From: Alphaproteobacteria bacterium casp-alpha6
GTDB lineage: Bacteria; Pseudomonadota; Alphaproteobacteria; Rhodobacterales; Rhodobacteraceae
DNA length: 64,000 nucleotides
Assembly (NCBI GenBank): GCA_001510135.1
Contig: LFER01000038.1
Span: forward strand, 1 to 64,000
Reading direction: 5' to 3'
Part shown: in pieces, positions 34,658-44,819 of the stretch
Layout: each line of letters opens with the position of its first letter
How positions within the stretch are numbered: the stretch's first letter is position 1
Made by a program: the position numbers and the translations under genes
The notes under the pieces: generated by a model
What the model saw: the letters and a program-made list of their open reading frames with translations, nothing else
Told to the model about the DNA's origin: nothing
Database searches by the model: none

Positions 34658-34860
34658 GAGGACGATACAATCTGAACAGCGGTGTCCAACGGGGTACATG
34701 CGAAGGACTTCCACATGCAACCACAATTTAACATTTCACACCAACCATGTGGCAGAGCGTAGCTTGCAGCAGAAAGCAGTTTTTTGCGCAACAAGACCCA
34801 TATTTTATGTCACGCCAAGGATTTTCAGATTTCAGCAAAGCTGTAGTTTAAAGCGCTGGC

Positions 34861-35187
34861 TTAATTGAATGTTTCTCTCAAAACCAAGGTAATCCCCGAT
34901 TTACCACTTCCGGCGTAAACCGCACCAGCCGCCGAAGGTTGCGCGCTCTGCGCGATTGCATTTCTCTGTTTCTGATCATTGATTTCTTTTTGGATACATT
35001 CGGAAAAACCAGTTGTTCCTTCATTAAACCCGTAAGTCTGGCAGATATAGGCATAGTGCATTCTGATTTGATCCGCTGGTGTTTCTTTGAACCAGCGATC
35101 CGATCCGACTTGCGGCGCACAAGCGCTGACGACAAGCCCACAGATGACACTGAACCAACTTGCCTTTGCAACGAACATCGGTTTCAT
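34861..35187 (-). CDS. small lipoprotein of unknown function
   Basis: A 108-aa protein with a lipoprotein signal: hydrophobic residues 8-19 and lipobox LVVSAC, so Cys24 or thereabouts would be lipidated. The mature part is short and polar (YICQTYGFNEGTTGFSECIQ), with a Cys pair that may form a disulfide. GGGAGGT just before the ATG at 35187 decides the start over the frame opening at 35250. The pattern 'ICxxYGFxxGTxxFxxCIQ' is common in roseobacter lipoproteins. Function unknown. Confidence 0.75.
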   Translation of the reverse strand: MKPMFVAKASWFSVICGLVVSACAPQVGSDRWFKETPADQIRMHYAYICQTYGFNEGTTGFSECIQKEINDQKQRNAIAQSAQPSAAGAVYAGSGKSGITLVLRETFN

Positions 35188-35371
35188 CACGATACCTCCC
35201 TCTTCTTCAATAGGCGTATTGTTTTTTCCCAACTTAACTGACTTCGACATAAATACACATCACAATACAGTGTGACAGAGTTCTCGGCAAAAATATGCCG
35301 TTTGTGGGTATCTAAATCTCCTAAAAAAAACGCCGTTATTAAATATAAGTTGAACGTAACGGAGCCCAAAA

Positions 35372-35596
35372 ATGCAACTACAAGAAACGGTCATTCCAGA
35401 TCATGTTCTGAAATTGTTTGATGAGGTTAACACCTTGATCGACGTTCTCCCGCTTGATTTTCGTCAAACGCTCACGGACTATATGCATCTTCTGGCCTGG
35501 CAAATCACGGAAAACATCCATGATAATGCACCTGATGAACATTTTGAGGCCATAAGCAAGAAGTTCGAATGCGCAAGAAATCGCGTTTTACACTGA
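35372..35596 (+). CDS. conserved-looking 74-aa hypothetical protein
   Basis: A small acidic helical protein, starting MQLQETVIPDHVLKLFDEVN, with CGGAG eight bases before the ATG. No motif is recognised. It is followed within 20 bases by a perfect palindromic terminator shared with the convergent small lipoprotein gene. Confidence 0.6.
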   Translation: MQLQETVIPDHVLKLFDEVNTLIDVLPLDFRQTLTDYMHLLAWQITENIHDNAPDEHFEAISKKFECARNRVLH

Positions 35597-35615
35597 TACT
35601 ATGATCAAATCTAAA

Positions 35616-35635
35616 AAAGGATTGCGCAATCCTTT
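35616..35635. terminator. bidirectional terminator hairpin
   Basis: AAAGGATTGCGCAATCCTTT is a perfect 20-bp palindrome flanked by A's on the left and, on the minus strand, by further T's. It lies between two convergent genes, as a shared terminator would. Confidence 0.65.
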
Positions 35636-35663
35636 GCAACCTAACTCTACAAGTAACCAAGGT

Positions 35664-35774
35664 TTATTGATCTGAAGATCCAAACCAATCCATCGGATTA
35701 AGGTTATATTCACTAACCGTACTACAACTTGCCAAGGTGAGTGAAACAAGAATGATCATAACTGCGCGATTCAT
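35664..35774 (-). CDS. 36-aa small lipoprotein
   Basis: Too short for usual gene calling but well supported: AAGGAAG five bases before the ATG, then Met-Asn-Arg, a hydrophobic run and the lipobox LTLASC with the Cys at residue 17. The mature peptide is only 20 residues (CSTVSEYNLNPMDWFGSSDQ). The 'NPxxWFG' end is typical of small alphaproteobacterial lipoproteins. Function unknown; membrane anchoring is the only clear property. A terminator follows at 35616-35635. Confidence 0.7.
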   Translation of the reverse strand: MNRAVMIILVSLTLASCSTVSEYNLNPMDWFGSSDQ

Positions 35775-36286
35775 TTGACTTCCTTTCTATGTTCTTCGTT
35801 AAACATACATAGGAAATGCAATGTCTCAAGATATTTTATTATCGCATTGATATATTTTATACACCTTCCCTGCTTTGATTTTATTTAAAATTGAAAACCA
35901 TCTTTGGCGCATTCGCACGGGGTGTTTTTCCCCCTTATCGCATCCAGTTTAAATTCGTGTTTTCAAATCACAAGACTTGATCAAAGCAACGGACAACTGC
36001 TCACAATATAATCTGATTTTTTGCCACTTCGGACGAACCATATTTCTTGAAGTGGTTCGCATCATCGGTTTCCTTTCCCTCAATCAAAGCGGATAACTCA
36101 CCTTAATCCGGCCCTTGATTAACATTAAATGCACGCTGCAATATATTGTTTATAGATGAAAAAAACGGGGGCATTGCCCCCGTTTAAAGTTTCGCCGTTC
36201 AAGCTCAGATTATACTACTCGATATTGATTTATGCCTGCGGCCTGAACGTCGTCAGGGGCGAGCGCACCCGCCCCGTGTCTCGTGC
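35775..36286. other. intergenic region before the nrdJ 3' end
   Basis: About 500 bp with no supportable gene. The right side carries the promoter of the small lipoprotein; the left side carries the nrdJ terminator at 36159-36184. A GGGGTGTTTTTCCCCC hairpin is at about 35920. Confidence 0.4.
36159..36184 (-). terminator. rho-independent terminator of nrdJ
   Basis: Minus strand: ACGGGGGC/GCCCCCGT around an AAT loop, followed by TTTTTTT, about 100 bases after the nrdJ stop. Confidence 0.85.
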
Positions 36287-39200
36287 TTAACTGCATCCGG
36301 AAGTCGATCCGCATGTGTTGCATTTCATACAAGTTCCATTTCTGACAAGTGTGTAATTGCCACATTCTCCACAGGGATCTCCCTCATAGCCCTGCATTTT
36401 TGCTTTTGTGCGTGCATCCATAGAAGTTGATTTGGTCACGTTTCCAATGACCGCGTCTGGTTCTGGCAGCACTTCCGTTTGCGTGTCAAAGGCCAAATTC
36501 CCAGAATATTGCCCGCCCTGAAGCACAATCAATTCCTGAGGAAGTCTTTTGCGAAGATAGCCTGTAGAACTGATTTGCTTGAGCACTTCCAATGACTTAG
36601 ATGCTCCCGATTCCGTGACATGCGTCACGTTGGATAAGCCTTCTTCTTGACCCCGACCGATGTCGTCAAAGGCGGCCCCTTCTGGTTTAACATGCGCCAA
36701 ATCTGTGCGATCAAGATAACTTACCGCGAGCTCACGGAAAATATAATCAAGGATAGATGTCGCGTTTTTAATGCTGTCATTCCCTTGTACCATACCCGCG
36801 GGTTCAAATTTCGTAAATGTGAACGCATCGACGAATTCCTCCAGCGGCACCCCGTACTGGAGGCCAACTGAAACGGCGATAGCAAAATTGTTCATCATCG
36901 CTCTGAAACCAGCACCTTCTTTGTGCATATCGATGAAAATTTCGCCAAGAGAACCGTCCGAATACTCTCCCGTGCGAAGATATACTTTGTGTCCGCCGAC
37001 AACCGCTTTTTGCGTATAGCCTTTGCGCCGTTCGGGCATTTTTTCCCGATGGGAGCGTACGGCCTCTTTGATGACGATTTTTTCAACAATTTTTTCCGCT
37101 AAAACAGCCGCCTTTTCTGGCAGGCTACCGCTTTCGAGGATCTCCGCCGCGTCATCATCATCCTCTATCAATGCGGAGGCCAATGGTTGGGACAGTTTTG
37201 ACCCGTCCCGATAAAGTGCATTTGCCTTAACACCCAACGCCCAGCTCAGTTCATAGGCTTTTTGGCAATCCTCAATCGTTGCGTCATTGGGCATGTTAAT
37301 CGTCTTTGAAATAGCCCCTGAAATAAAGGACTGCGCTGCCGCCATCATGTAAATATGGCTGTTCACGCTCAAGTATCGTTTCCCTTTTTTGCCACATGGA
37401 TTGGCACAATCAAAGACATGGTAATGTTCCGGTTTCAGGTGCGGCGCATTTTCAAGCGTCATGGTGCCGCAAACATGATCATTGGCGATCTCGATGTCCA
37501 AGCGGCTAAACCCAAGGTGACGCAACAGGTCAAAGCTTGGATCGTTGAGTTTCGCCTCAGGAATACCGAGCACTTTTTGGCAGAATTCTGTCCCAAGCGT
37601 CCACTGATTGAACACAAACCGAATATCAAAGGCACTTGCCAGCGCGTTTTCAATCTTCTCGATTTCCAATGGCCCAAATCCGTGGCCTATGAGGCTGGTG
37701 TGATTGATGCCGGGTGCATTTCCAAGCGTACCGTGGCCAACCGCAAACGAGACGATTTCCTCTATTGCAGCGCTGCCATATCCTAATTTTTCCAAGGCTG
37801 CCGGTACAGATTGGTTGATGATTTTGAAATACCCACCGCCCGCAAGCTTTTTGAACTTTACGAGAGCAAAATCAGGTTCAATACCGGTCGTGTCACAATC
37901 CATCACGAGCCCAATCGTGCCCGTCGGGGCAATCACAGAAGTCTGCGCATTTCTGAACCCATGTTTCTCACCAAGCGCCAAGGCCTCGTCCCAGCTTGAC
38001 TGCGCAAGCATCACAAGATCCTGATCTGGGCAATTGGCGCAGTCCAATGGCACGGGCTTTATCGCCAAACCCTCATATCCCTCGGCATTACCGGCCGCCG
38101 CGTTGCGATGGTTACGGATCACCCGCAACATATGCGCCTTGTTCTTCGCATATCCCGGGAACGGTCCCAGTTCGCCCGCCATTTCCGCACTGGTGGCATA
38201 GGACACGCCTGTCATGATTGCCGTCAGCGCACCACAAAGCGCGCGACCCTCATCGCTGTCATAGCCCAGGCCCATATTCATCAGAAGTCCACCAATATTC
38301 GCATATCCCAGACCCAAAGTACGGAATTCAAAACTTCTTTGGGCAATTTCTTTTGACGGGAATTGCGCCATGAGCACTGAAATCTCCAGCGTCACCGTCC
38401 AAAGCCGGGTGGCATGGATGTAATCATCCGCCTGAAATTTGCCATCCTTCAAGAAGGTCAGCAGGTTCATTGATGCTAGATTGCACGCCGTATCATCAAG
38501 GAACATATATTCCGAACACGGGTTTGACCCGCGAATTTCCCCGTCCTTGGGGCATGTATGCCATGCGTTTACAGTATCGTGATATTGGATGCCCGGATCC
38601 GCACATGCCCAAGCTGCATGCCCCACGTCCTGCCAGAGCTTCCGTGCGTCAAGTGTTTTGGCCACGCTCCCATCAGTGCGGTTGATTAGATCCCACGTTT
38701 CACCTGCTTCAACGGCCCTCAGGAATGCGTCCGTCACACGGATTGAATTATTGGAATTCTGCCCAGAAACTGATGCATAAGCTTCACTGTCCCAGTCCGT
38801 ATCGTAGGTCGGGAATTCAATGCTTGAATAGCCCTGTTTCGCATAATCCAACACCCGCTTTACGTAAGTCTCTGGAATGGAAACCTTTTTTGCGGCACGG
38901 ATCGCCGATTTCAGGGCTGCATTCTTTGACGGATCCGTGGCGTCTTCTGCTAAGCCATCCCATTGGCCAATCGCAGCAAATATTTCGTTCAGCTTGGCCT
39001 CATGCATTTTGCTGCCGGCGACGATACTGGCGACCTTCTGCTCTTCTTTGACTTTCCAATTGATGAATTCTTCAATGTCTGGATGGTCTGCATCGCAGAT
39101 CACCATTTTCGCCGCCCGACGCGTCGTGCCGCCGGATTTGATGGCCCCAGCTGCACGGTCGCCAATTTTCAGGAAGCCCATCAGCCCAGAAGACCGCCCC

Positions 39201-39922
39201 CCTCCGGACAAAGGTTCGCCATCCCCCCGCAAAGAGCTGAAGTTCGTGCCGGTTCCTGAGCCATATTTGAACAGACGCGCCTCGCGCACCCAGAGGTCCA
39301 TAATGCCTCCTTCGTTCACAAGATCATCGCTTACCGATTGAATAAAGCACGCATGGGGCTGCGGGTGTTCATATGCAGACTTGGATTTGACAAGCTTACC
39401 GGTCTCAAAGTCCACATAGAAATGACCTTGGCTTGGCCCATCTATTCCATAGGCCCAATGTAACCCAGTGTTAAACCACTGCGGGCTATTTGGTGCCGCA
39501 CGCTGTGTGGCTAACATGTAGCGCATTTCGTCATAGTATGCGCGCGCGTCATTTTCAGCGCTGAAATAACCGCCCTTCCATCCCCAATAGGTCCAGGCAC
39601 CGGCAAGACGATCAAAAACCTGCTTGGACGACGTTTCCCCAACCAAGGGCGTATCCTTTGACGCGGGTGCAGAGCGCCACAGAAATTCTGGAACCCCCTT
39701 TTCACGCACCTTTTTCAATTCAACCGGAACGCCTGCCTTCCGAAAATATTTCTGAGCGATGATATCGCTTGCCACCTGAGACCAAGACGTGGGAACCTCT
39801 ACATTATCCAAATGGAACACGATGGTCCCGTCAGGGTTGCGAATTTCCGACGCCGTTGTAATAAATTCCAAGTCTGCGTATGCATCTTGCCCCGCTTTTG
39901 TGAATTTTCTTTCTATTTTCAT
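36287..39922 (-). CDS. nrdJ: vitamin B12-dependent ribonucleoside-diphosphate reductase (class II)
   Basis: A 1211-aa class II ribonucleotide reductase, making deoxynucleotides with adenosylcobalamin. Substrate-site text '[15 protein letters not shown]' and '[11 protein letters not shown]' lie in the first third, '[20 protein letters not shown]' near 460 holds redox and catalytic residues, and '[22 protein letters not shown]' is near 660. The C-terminal Cys-rich tail (CGECGNYTL...[14 protein letters not shown]) reloads electrons from thioredoxin. Size and layout are normal for alphaproteobacteria. A 690-bp upstream region with NrdR-like boxes suggests NrdR control. Dependence on B12 fits the cobS/cobT genes in the same window. 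Confidence 0.96.
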   Translation of the reverse strand: MKIERKFTKAGQDAYADLEFITTASEIRNPDGTIVFHLDNVEVPTSWSQVASDIIAQKYFRKAGVPVELKKVREKGVPEFLWRSAPASKDTPLVGETSSKQVFDRLAGAWTYWGWKGGYFSAENDARAYYDEMRYMLATQRAAPNSPQWFNTGLHWAYGIDGPSQGHFYVDFETGKLVKSKSAYEHPQPHACFIQSVSDDLVNEGGIMDLWVREARLFKYGSGTGTNFSSLRGDGEPLSGGGRSSGLMGFLKIGDRAAGAIKSGGTTRRAAKMVICDADHPDIEEFINWKVKEEQKVASIVAGSKMHEAKLNEIFAAIGQWDGLAEDATDPSKNAALKSAIRAAKKVSIPETYVKRVLDYAKQGYSSIEFPTYDTDWDSEAYASVSGQNSNNSIRVTDAFLRAVEAGETWDLINRTDGSVAKTLDARKLWQDVGHAAWACADPGIQYHDTVNAWHTCPKDGEIRGSNPCSEYMFLDDTACNLASMNLLTFLKDGKFQADDYIHATRLWTVTLEISVLMAQFPSKEIAQRSFEFRTLGLGYANIGGLLMNMGLGYDSDEGRALCGALTAIMTGVSYATSAEMAGELGPFPGYAKNKAHMLRVIRNHRNAAAGNAEGYEGLAIKPVPLDCANCPDQDLVMLAQSSWDEALALGEKHGFRNAQTSVIAPTGTIGLVMDCDTTGIEPDFALVKFKKLAGGGYFKIINQSVPAALEKLGYGSAAIEEIVSFAVGHGTLGNAPGINHTSLIGHGFGPLEIEKIENALASAFDIRFVFNQWTLGTEFCQKVLGIPEAKLNDPSFDLLRHLGFSRLDIEIANDHVCGTMTLENAPHLKPEHYHVFDCANPCGKKGKRYLSVNSHIYMMAAAQSFISGAISKTINMPNDATIEDCQKAYELSWALGVKANALYRDGSKLSQPLASALIEDDDDAAEILESGSLPEKAAVLAEKIVEKIVIKEAVRSHREKMPERRKGYTQKAVVGGHKVYLRTGEYSDGSLGEIFIDMHKEGAGFRAMMNNFAIAVSVGLQYGVPLEEFVDAFTFTKFEPAGMVQGNDSIKNATSILDYIFRELAVSYLDRTDLAHVKPEGAAFDDIGRGQEEGLSNVTHVTESGASKSLEVLKQISSTGYLRKRLPQELIVLQGGQYSGNLAFDTQTEVLPEPDAVIGNVTKSTSMDARTKAKMQGYEGDPCGECGNYTLVRNGTCMKCNTCGSTSGCS

Positions 39923-40110
39923 TTTCCCGCCTTACCTAATCGCTTTTTGTGTTTTTCTAGGACCTCCACCGCCAGTAATTAAGTGACGCGCACTGGGCAC
40001 ATGAACCCCGCCCGCGTTGTTTCCAACGGCCCCGGCCCCCATGCGTCAACCTACTATATTTTGTGGTTTTGATCCTCGCCGATACAATCTGGCGTATTTT
40101 GGCGGTGATG

Positions 40111-40155
40111 GTCAAGATAAAATTTTGGGAATATTTGCAAATATTTTATCTTGAC
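40111..40155. repeat. 13-bp inverted repeat enclosing a 16-bp palindrome
   Basis: GTCAAGATAAAAT (40111-40123) and ATTTTATCTTGAC (40143-40155) are perfect complements. AATATTTGCAAATATT at 40130-40145 is itself a perfect palindrome overlapping the right arm. Two alternative structures or a dimeric repressor site are possible. Confidence 0.65.
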
Positions 40156-40376
40156 GGTCGTTTGTGATTTATTGCAGTCAGCATACCAACGCAGCCTCAG
40201 GTTTTGAGTGACACTGGTTACCGTATCTGTCGCGATAATAATTACCTATATTTCGCGCATACTTAACGAGATGGCCTGATAATTTACATCAATCGTCACG
40301 TAAAACCACAAGGGATTGATTCCCTAAAACGCAAGGACGACATGGGATCTGCACATTCAAAGAAATCCCACAATAA

Positions 40377-40423
40377 ACACTACAAATTGTGATTCAGTGT
40401 AACCCAAACACTATAACTAGTAG
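40377..40423. promoter_or_regulatory. paired NrdR-like boxes
   Basis: ACACTACAAATTGTGA (40377-40392) and ACACTATAACTAGTAG (40408-40423) resemble the NrdR box ACACWATATATWGTGT; the first fits better. They are exactly 31 bp apart, about three helical turns, as in known NrdR promoters. They lie about 455 bp upstream of nrdJ. Confidence 0.5.
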
Positions 40424-40614
40424 TATGTGTGGATATTCTTTGTGGGTAAAACACCCATCTTTTGGCTAGTTTTATCAGCCCACAGTCGTAGAATCGAAGC
40501 TGGTTCGCAGATTAATATTCCGGTTTGAAGGTTAACATTCAGTTAATTCGAAGACACCATCTTGGCTGCTCATTTAATCCAAAGAAAACTGGTGCACATA
40601 CTGTGCTCCAATTT

Positions 40615-41712
40615 CTATGCCTTGAAAAGAAAATGCAGAACATCTCCGTCCTGAACGATGTATGATTTTCCCTCAACTCGCATTTTTCCGGCCTCTTTCG
40701 CCCCCTGTTCCCCCTGAAGCGAAATATAGTCGATATAAGAAATCGTCTCTGCCCGTATAAAGCCGCGTTCAAAATCTCCGTGAATGACACCTGCGGCCTG
40801 CGGAGCCGGCGTTCCCTTTCGAATTGTCCAGGCCCTAGTCTCTTTTGGTCCCACGGTAAAATACGTCTCCAATTGCAAAAGCGCGTATCCGGCACGGATC
40901 AAACGATCCAAGCCCGGTTCGTCGAGACCCATTTCATTGAGGAAAAGATCCGCCTCGTCAGCATCCAATTGACTGATTTCTTCTTCAATCTGCGCAGAGA
41001 TAATGACAGTGCCAGCTCCCTGCTCCGCGGCCATTTCAGACACTCTGGCAGAATGTGCATTTCCAGCTGAGGCTTCGTCTTCTCCGACATTGCAAACATA
41101 AAGAATGGGTTTGGTTGTCAACAGCTGCAGGTTTTTCCAAGCTTTGACATCTTCCTGATCCACGGCGACCACGCGCGCGGGCTCTCCTTTTTCAAGAACC
41201 TCAAGCGCCGCCTTTAAAAGTCGTTCCTGTTGAACCGCCTCCTTTTCGCCACCCCGCACTTTGCGGCTGAGCCCCTGAAGACGCTTTTCAATGCTTTCGA
41301 TATCAGCCAACATCAGTTCTGTTTCAATGGTCTGCGCATCGGAAATAGGATCCACGCGCCCTTCGACATGGGTGACATCGTCATCTTCAAAACACCGCAA
41401 AACATGGGCAACGGCATCTACCTCACGAATATTGGCAAGAAACTGATTACCCAGTCCTTCGCCTTTGGACGCACCTTTCACCAATCCCGCAATATCAACA
41501 AACGTCATTCGCGTCGGAATGATCTGTTTGGAAGACGCAATATCAGAGAGTTTTTTTAATCGCGCGTCAGGCACCGCCACTTCGCCGACATTTGGTTCAA
41601 TGGTACAAAAGGGAAAATTCTCTGCCTGCGCTGCAGCGGTTTTTGTTAGCGCATTGAATAATGTGGATTTTCCAACATTGGGCAGCCCAACAATTCCCAT
41701 CTTAAAGCCCAT
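40615..41712 (-). CDS. ychF: redox-regulated ATPase YchF (OLA1 family)
   Basis: A 365-aa Obg-related protein that prefers ATP and binds ribosomes. G1 '[14 protein letters not shown]' at about 8-21, G3 '[16 protein letters not shown]' at about 70-85, and the altered G4 motif (NVGEDE near 205) instead of NKxD, which explains ATP use. The C-terminal TGS domain ends with '[11 protein letters not shown]'. Normal length. The ATG at 41712 or its neighbour at 41700 may start; the family usually begins '[12 protein letters not shown]'. Confidence 0.95.
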   Translation of the reverse strand: MGFKMGIVGLPNVGKSTLFNALTKTAAAQAENFPFCTIEPNVGEVAVPDARLKKLSDIASSKQIIPTRMTFVDIAGLVKGASKGEGLGNQFLANIREVDAVAHVLRCFEDDDVTHVEGRVDPISDAQTIETELMLADIESIEKRLQGLSRKVRGGEKEAVQQERLLKAALEVLEKGEPARVVAVDQEDVKAWKNLQLLTTKPILYVCNVGEDEASAGNAHSARVSEMAAEQGAGTVIISAQIEEEISQLDADEADLFLNEMGLDEPGLDRLIRAGYALLQLETYFTVGPKETRAWTIRKGTPAPQAAGVIHGDFERGFIRAETISYIDYISLQGEQGAKEAGKMRVEGKSYIVQDGDVLHFLFKA

Positions 41713-41877
41713 AGACCTGCTCCTTGCGGTTATTGAGCGCGCTTCTAGTCGCAGATGCTTCCTGAAACAAGATCATTCGCACACAATCTTTCCCCCCAAA
41801 GAAAAGAATGGAAAAACTCCCATTGATTTTCCTGTTGCTTTTGGGCAAGTCAGAGCAAATTTCGAAAAGGGTCCCAG

Positions 41878-42669
41878 ATGACACGGATTGACGCCACGTT
41901 TGAACGCCTTGCGCGTGCCAAGAAAAAAGCTTTCGTCGCCTATATCATGGCCGGAGATCCAAATTATGATGTATCCTCAGAGCTGATGGCGGGACTTCCA
42001 GCCGCCGGCGTTGACATTATAGAGCTTGGCCTGCCCTTCACCGACCCAATGGCAGACGGCCCGACGATCCAGTTGGCAGGTCAGCGCGCTCTTGAGGCGG
42101 GAATGACGTTGAACAAAACCCTCGATATGGCGCGCCATTTCCGCAAAACGGATAATGAGACGCCGATCGTGCTCATGGGATATTACAATCCGATCTACAG
42201 TCACGGTGTTGATCAGTTTTTGAGCGATGCGAAAGAGGCGGGAATCGATGGGTTGATCATCGTTGACCTTCCCCCTGAAGAAGACGATGAACTTTGTACT
42301 CCGGCGCAGGCCGCGGGTTTAAACTTTATTCGCCTTGCAACTCCAACAACCGATGATGCGCGGTTACCGGCTGTTTTGGCCAATACATCCGGCTTTGTAT
42401 ATTACGTCTCAATCACTGGCATCACAGGCGCAGCAGAGGCGCAAACCACCGACGTCGCCCCAGAAGTTGCGCGTATTAAGGCAAAAACCGACCTTCCCGT
42501 TGTCGTTGGATTTGGAATCAAAACGCCGGAGGCCTCAAACGCCATCGCAAAAATTGCAGATGGTGCGGTGGTTGGCTCCGCCATCATAACCGAATTAAAT
42601 TCCGGAAAATCCGTGTCCGAGGTCTTGGCGTTTGTTGCCTCTCTCGCAGACGGGGTACATACGGCCTAA
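41878..42669 (+). CDS. trpA: tryptophan synthase alpha chain
   Basis: A 263-aa TIM-barrel subunit that cleaves indole-3-glycerol phosphate to indole for the beta subunit. Catalytic Glu in '[20 protein letters not shown]' (about 47-66) and Asp of 'IVDLPPEE' (about 127) are present, as is '[13 protein letters not shown]' near the phosphate site. AAGGG lies seven bases before the ATG. It is divergent from ychF and stands without trpB or trpF here, as is usual when the trp genes are split in Rhodobacterales. Confidence 0.95.
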   Translation: MTRIDATFERLARAKKKAFVAYIMAGDPNYDVSSELMAGLPAAGVDIIELGLPFTDPMADGPTIQLAGQRALEAGMTLNKTLDMARHFRKTDNETPIVLMGYYNPIYSHGVDQFLSDAKEAGIDGLIIVDLPPEEDDELCTPAQAAGLNFIRLATPTTDDARLPAVLANTSGFVYYVSITGITGAAEAQTTDVAPEVARIKAKTDLPVVVGFGIKTPEASNAIAKIADGAVVGSAIITELNSGKSVSEVLAFVASLADGVHTA

Positions 42670-42770
42670 CCTCTCTTTCCTGCCGGTGCCGCGCTACCCT
42701 GAAAGACGATTGATCACGGGGCGGACGCATGCTCTATTGGGACAAGCTTTCATGAACGCACGAGAACCCC

Positions 42771-43934
42771 ATGCCTGTCATAACAAATATTGATGACCTG
42801 AAACAGATTTACCGCCGCCGCGTCCCCAAGATGTTTTTTGACTACGCGGAGTCGGGCAGTTGGTCGGAGCAGACCTTTCGCGACAACGTGAATGACTTTG
42901 CCGATATAAGACTGCGCCAACGCGTTGCCGTAGATATGAGCGGACGGCACACGCGGTCGCAGATGATAGGGCAGAATGTGGCCATGCCCGTCGCCCTTGC
43001 GCCGGTCGGCTTGACGGGATTGCAATCCGCGGATGGGGAAATCAAAGCCGCGCGCGCGGCCGAAGCCTTTGGTGTTCCCTTCACGCTTTCCACAATGTCG
43101 ATATGCTCAATAGAAGAAGTTGCCGCAAAAACCACCAAGCCCTTCTGGTTTCAGCTTTATGTGATGCGTGATCGGGACTTTATGAGACGTCTCATGCAAC
43201 GCGCCAAAGACGCGGGCTGTTCTACTCTGGTCATTACGCTTGATCTGCAAGTCTTGGGACAACGTCACAAAGATCTTAAAAACGGGCTCTCCGCCCCTCC
43301 CAAGATTACCCCTGCGAACTTTCTGGATATGGCGACCAAATGGGCGTGGGGCATAGAAATGCTTAGCGCGCAGCGACGTAACTTTGGCAATATTGTTGGT
43401 CATGTAAAAGGCATCTCTGACACCACAAGCTTGTCAGCATGGACTGCGGAACAATTTGATCCGAAGCTCGATTGGAACGATGTAAAAGAGATCCGAGAAA
43501 TGTGGGATGGCAAAGTCATATTGAAGGGCATTTTGGACGAGGAAGATGCAAAACTCGGCTTAAACGTTGGGGCCGATGCCATCATTGTGTCAAACCATGG
43601 TGGGCGGCAATTAGACGGGGCGCAAAGTGCGATCCGTATGCTGCCGAAAATACTTGACGCTGTTGGGGATAAAATCGAAGTCCATATGGATAGTGGAATT
43701 CGCTCCGGTCAGGATGTACTGAAGGCATTGGCGCTGGGCGCAAAGGGCACCTATATAGGACGATCCTTTGTCTACGGTCTCGGAGCGATGGGGCAACAGG
43801 GTGTGACCAAGGCGCTCGAAATTATTCAAAAGGAATTGGAAACCAGCATGGCGCTCTGCGGGTGCCGTACGATCGAAGAACTCTCGCGCGACATCCTGCG
43901 CGTTCCTTCTGACTTCAGTGGCACTTGGGCATAA
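42771..43934 (+). CDS. lldD: FMN-dependent L-lactate dehydrogenase / alpha-hydroxy-acid oxidase
   Basis: A 387-aa flavoenzyme of the LldD/glycolate-oxidase family, oxidising L-lactate to pyruvate and passing electrons to the quinone pool. 'RVPKMFFDYAESGSWSEQTFRDN' (early), 'ALAPVGLTGLQSADGE' and the C-terminal FMN site with active His and Arg, 'SNHGGRQLDGAQSAI' (about 273-287) and 'DSGIRSGQDVLKALALGA', are clear. Exact substrate among 2-hydroxy acids cannot be read from sequence. It starts about 100 bp after trpA. Confidence 0.9.
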   Translation: MPVITNIDDLKQIYRRRVPKMFFDYAESGSWSEQTFRDNVNDFADIRLRQRVAVDMSGRHTRSQMIGQNVAMPVALAPVGLTGLQSADGEIKAARAAEAFGVPFTLSTMSICSIEEVAAKTTKPFWFQLYVMRDRDFMRRLMQRAKDAGCSTLVITLDLQVLGQRHKDLKNGLSAPPKITPANFLDMATKWAWGIEMLSAQRRNFGNIVGHVKGISDTTSLSAWTAEQFDPKLDWNDVKEIREMWDGKVILKGILDEEDAKLGLNVGADAIIVSNHGGRQLDGAQSAIRMLPKILDAVGDKIEVHMDSGIRSGQDVLKALALGAKGTYIGRSFVYGLGAMGQQGVTKALEIIQKELETSMALCGCRTIEELSRDILRVPSDFSGTWA

Positions 43935-43994
43935 CCCGAAGAACGCCTCAGAGGCCGGTTTGGAAAACTGAAAATAGCCCTTTCCTATTTGAAA

Positions 43995-44045
43995 GAACTC
44001 CTATATGGGGACGGCTTCGGCGGGACTACAGCCTTGGAGGAGTTC
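43995..44045 (+). promoter_or_regulatory. hairpin leader of rplY
   Basis: GAACTCCT (43995-44002) and AGGAGTTC (44038-44045) form a perfect 8-bp stem around a GC-rich loop containing GGCTTCGGC. It ends 26 bases before the L25 start and could act as an RNA control element for the ribosomal protein. Confidence 0.45.
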
Positions 44046-44071
44046 CGCATAACTAAATTATGGAGATTATT

Positions 44072-44716
44072 ATGGCTGGAGAGATCCCAAATCTTGAAGC
44101 GATAGAACGCACGGGGACAGGCAAGGGCGCCGCCCGTCAAGCGCGTCGCGATGGCATGGTGCCAGGCGTGGTATATGGCGGGGGCGTTGATCCGCTTCCC
44201 ATCCAAATCCCGCAAAACGTCCTTCTGAAGAAACTGAAAGCAGGACGTTTCTTGTCGACCCTCTTTAACCTGAAAGTGGACGGACACGAAGACGTGCGCG
44301 TGATCTGCCGCGACGTTCAGCGTCACGTCGTCAAAGACCTTCCGACACATCTTGATTTGATGCGCTTGCGCCGTACCTCGCGTGTGAGCCTTTATATTCC
44401 TGTGGAGTTCATCAATGAAGACAGTTGTACGGGCCTCAAACGCGGCGGTGTGTTGACCATCGTGCGTCCAGAGGTTGAATTGCGCGTCACAGCAGGCGAC
44501 ATCCCAGAAAAAATTACTGTGGATCTGTCTGGTTTGCCGATTGGTGAAGTCATCACAATTTCCTCTGTCAACCTGCCAGAGGGCACACGCCCGACCATTG
44601 ATCGTGACTTCGTGATTGCAAATATATCAGCTCCACGCGGTCTGTCAGATTCGAGCAATGACGATGATGCATCTGCAAGCGGCGAAGAGGCAGAAGAAGA
44701 AGCAACCGAAGAATAA
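44072..44716 (+). CDS. rplY: 50S ribosomal protein L25/general stress protein Ctc
   Basis: A 214-aa 5S-rRNA-binding ribosomal protein of the long Ctc type. The N-terminal L25 domain begins '[22 protein letters not shown]', and a C-terminal TL5 domain follows ('[16 protein letters not shown]' near 105). The tail is acidic ([18 protein letters not shown]), as usual in alphaproteobacteria. The start at 44072 follows TGGAG by six bases; an ATG at 44060 lies before this ribosome site. First gene of an rplY-pth pair, ended by a strong terminator. Confidence 0.94.
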   Translation: MAGEIPNLEAIERTGTGKGAARQARRDGMVPGVVYGGGVDPLPIQIPQNVLLKKLKAGRFLSTLFNLKVDGHEDVRVICRDVQRHVVKDLPTHLDLMRLRRTSRVSLYIPVEFINEDSCTGLKRGGVLTIVRPEVELRVTAGDIPEKITVDLSGLPIGEVITISSVNLPEGTRPTIDRDFVIANISAPRGLSDSSNDDDASASGEEAEEEATEE

Positions 44717-44738
44717 GGTGCTTTTCTTGAGATATTTG

Positions 44739-44769
44739 ATGCGGGGCTTTTGCGCCCCGCATTTTTTTT
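44739..44769 (+). terminator. rho-independent terminator after rplY
   Basis: ATGCGGGGC/GCGCCCCGCAT arms with a TTTT loop are followed by eight T's. Confidence 0.9.
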
Positions 44770-44819
44770 GGGTAAACGGGATATAACGAAGCGCAATATA
44801 GAGGGCTGTGGGCTCAAGT

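Larger units (their letters stand above)
39923..40614. promoter_or_regulatory. long upstream region of nrdJ
   Basis: Nearly 700 bp without a gene, between the nrdJ start and the ychF stop. It holds an inverted repeat with a nested palindrome (40111-40155) and paired NrdR-like boxes (40377-40423). If the boxes mark the promoter, the nrdJ mRNA would have a leader of several hundred bases. I did not find B12-riboswitch motifs. Confidence 0.5.

Noticed and set aside
39923-40614. Possible cobalamin riboswitch before nrdJ
   Set aside because: I looked for the B12-box type words on both strands and did not see them; only palindromes and NrdR-like boxes are present.
40539-40895. 118-codon minus-strand frame
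   Set aside because: Out-of-frame shadow of the ychF 3' end, rich in Arg and Phe with no motif.
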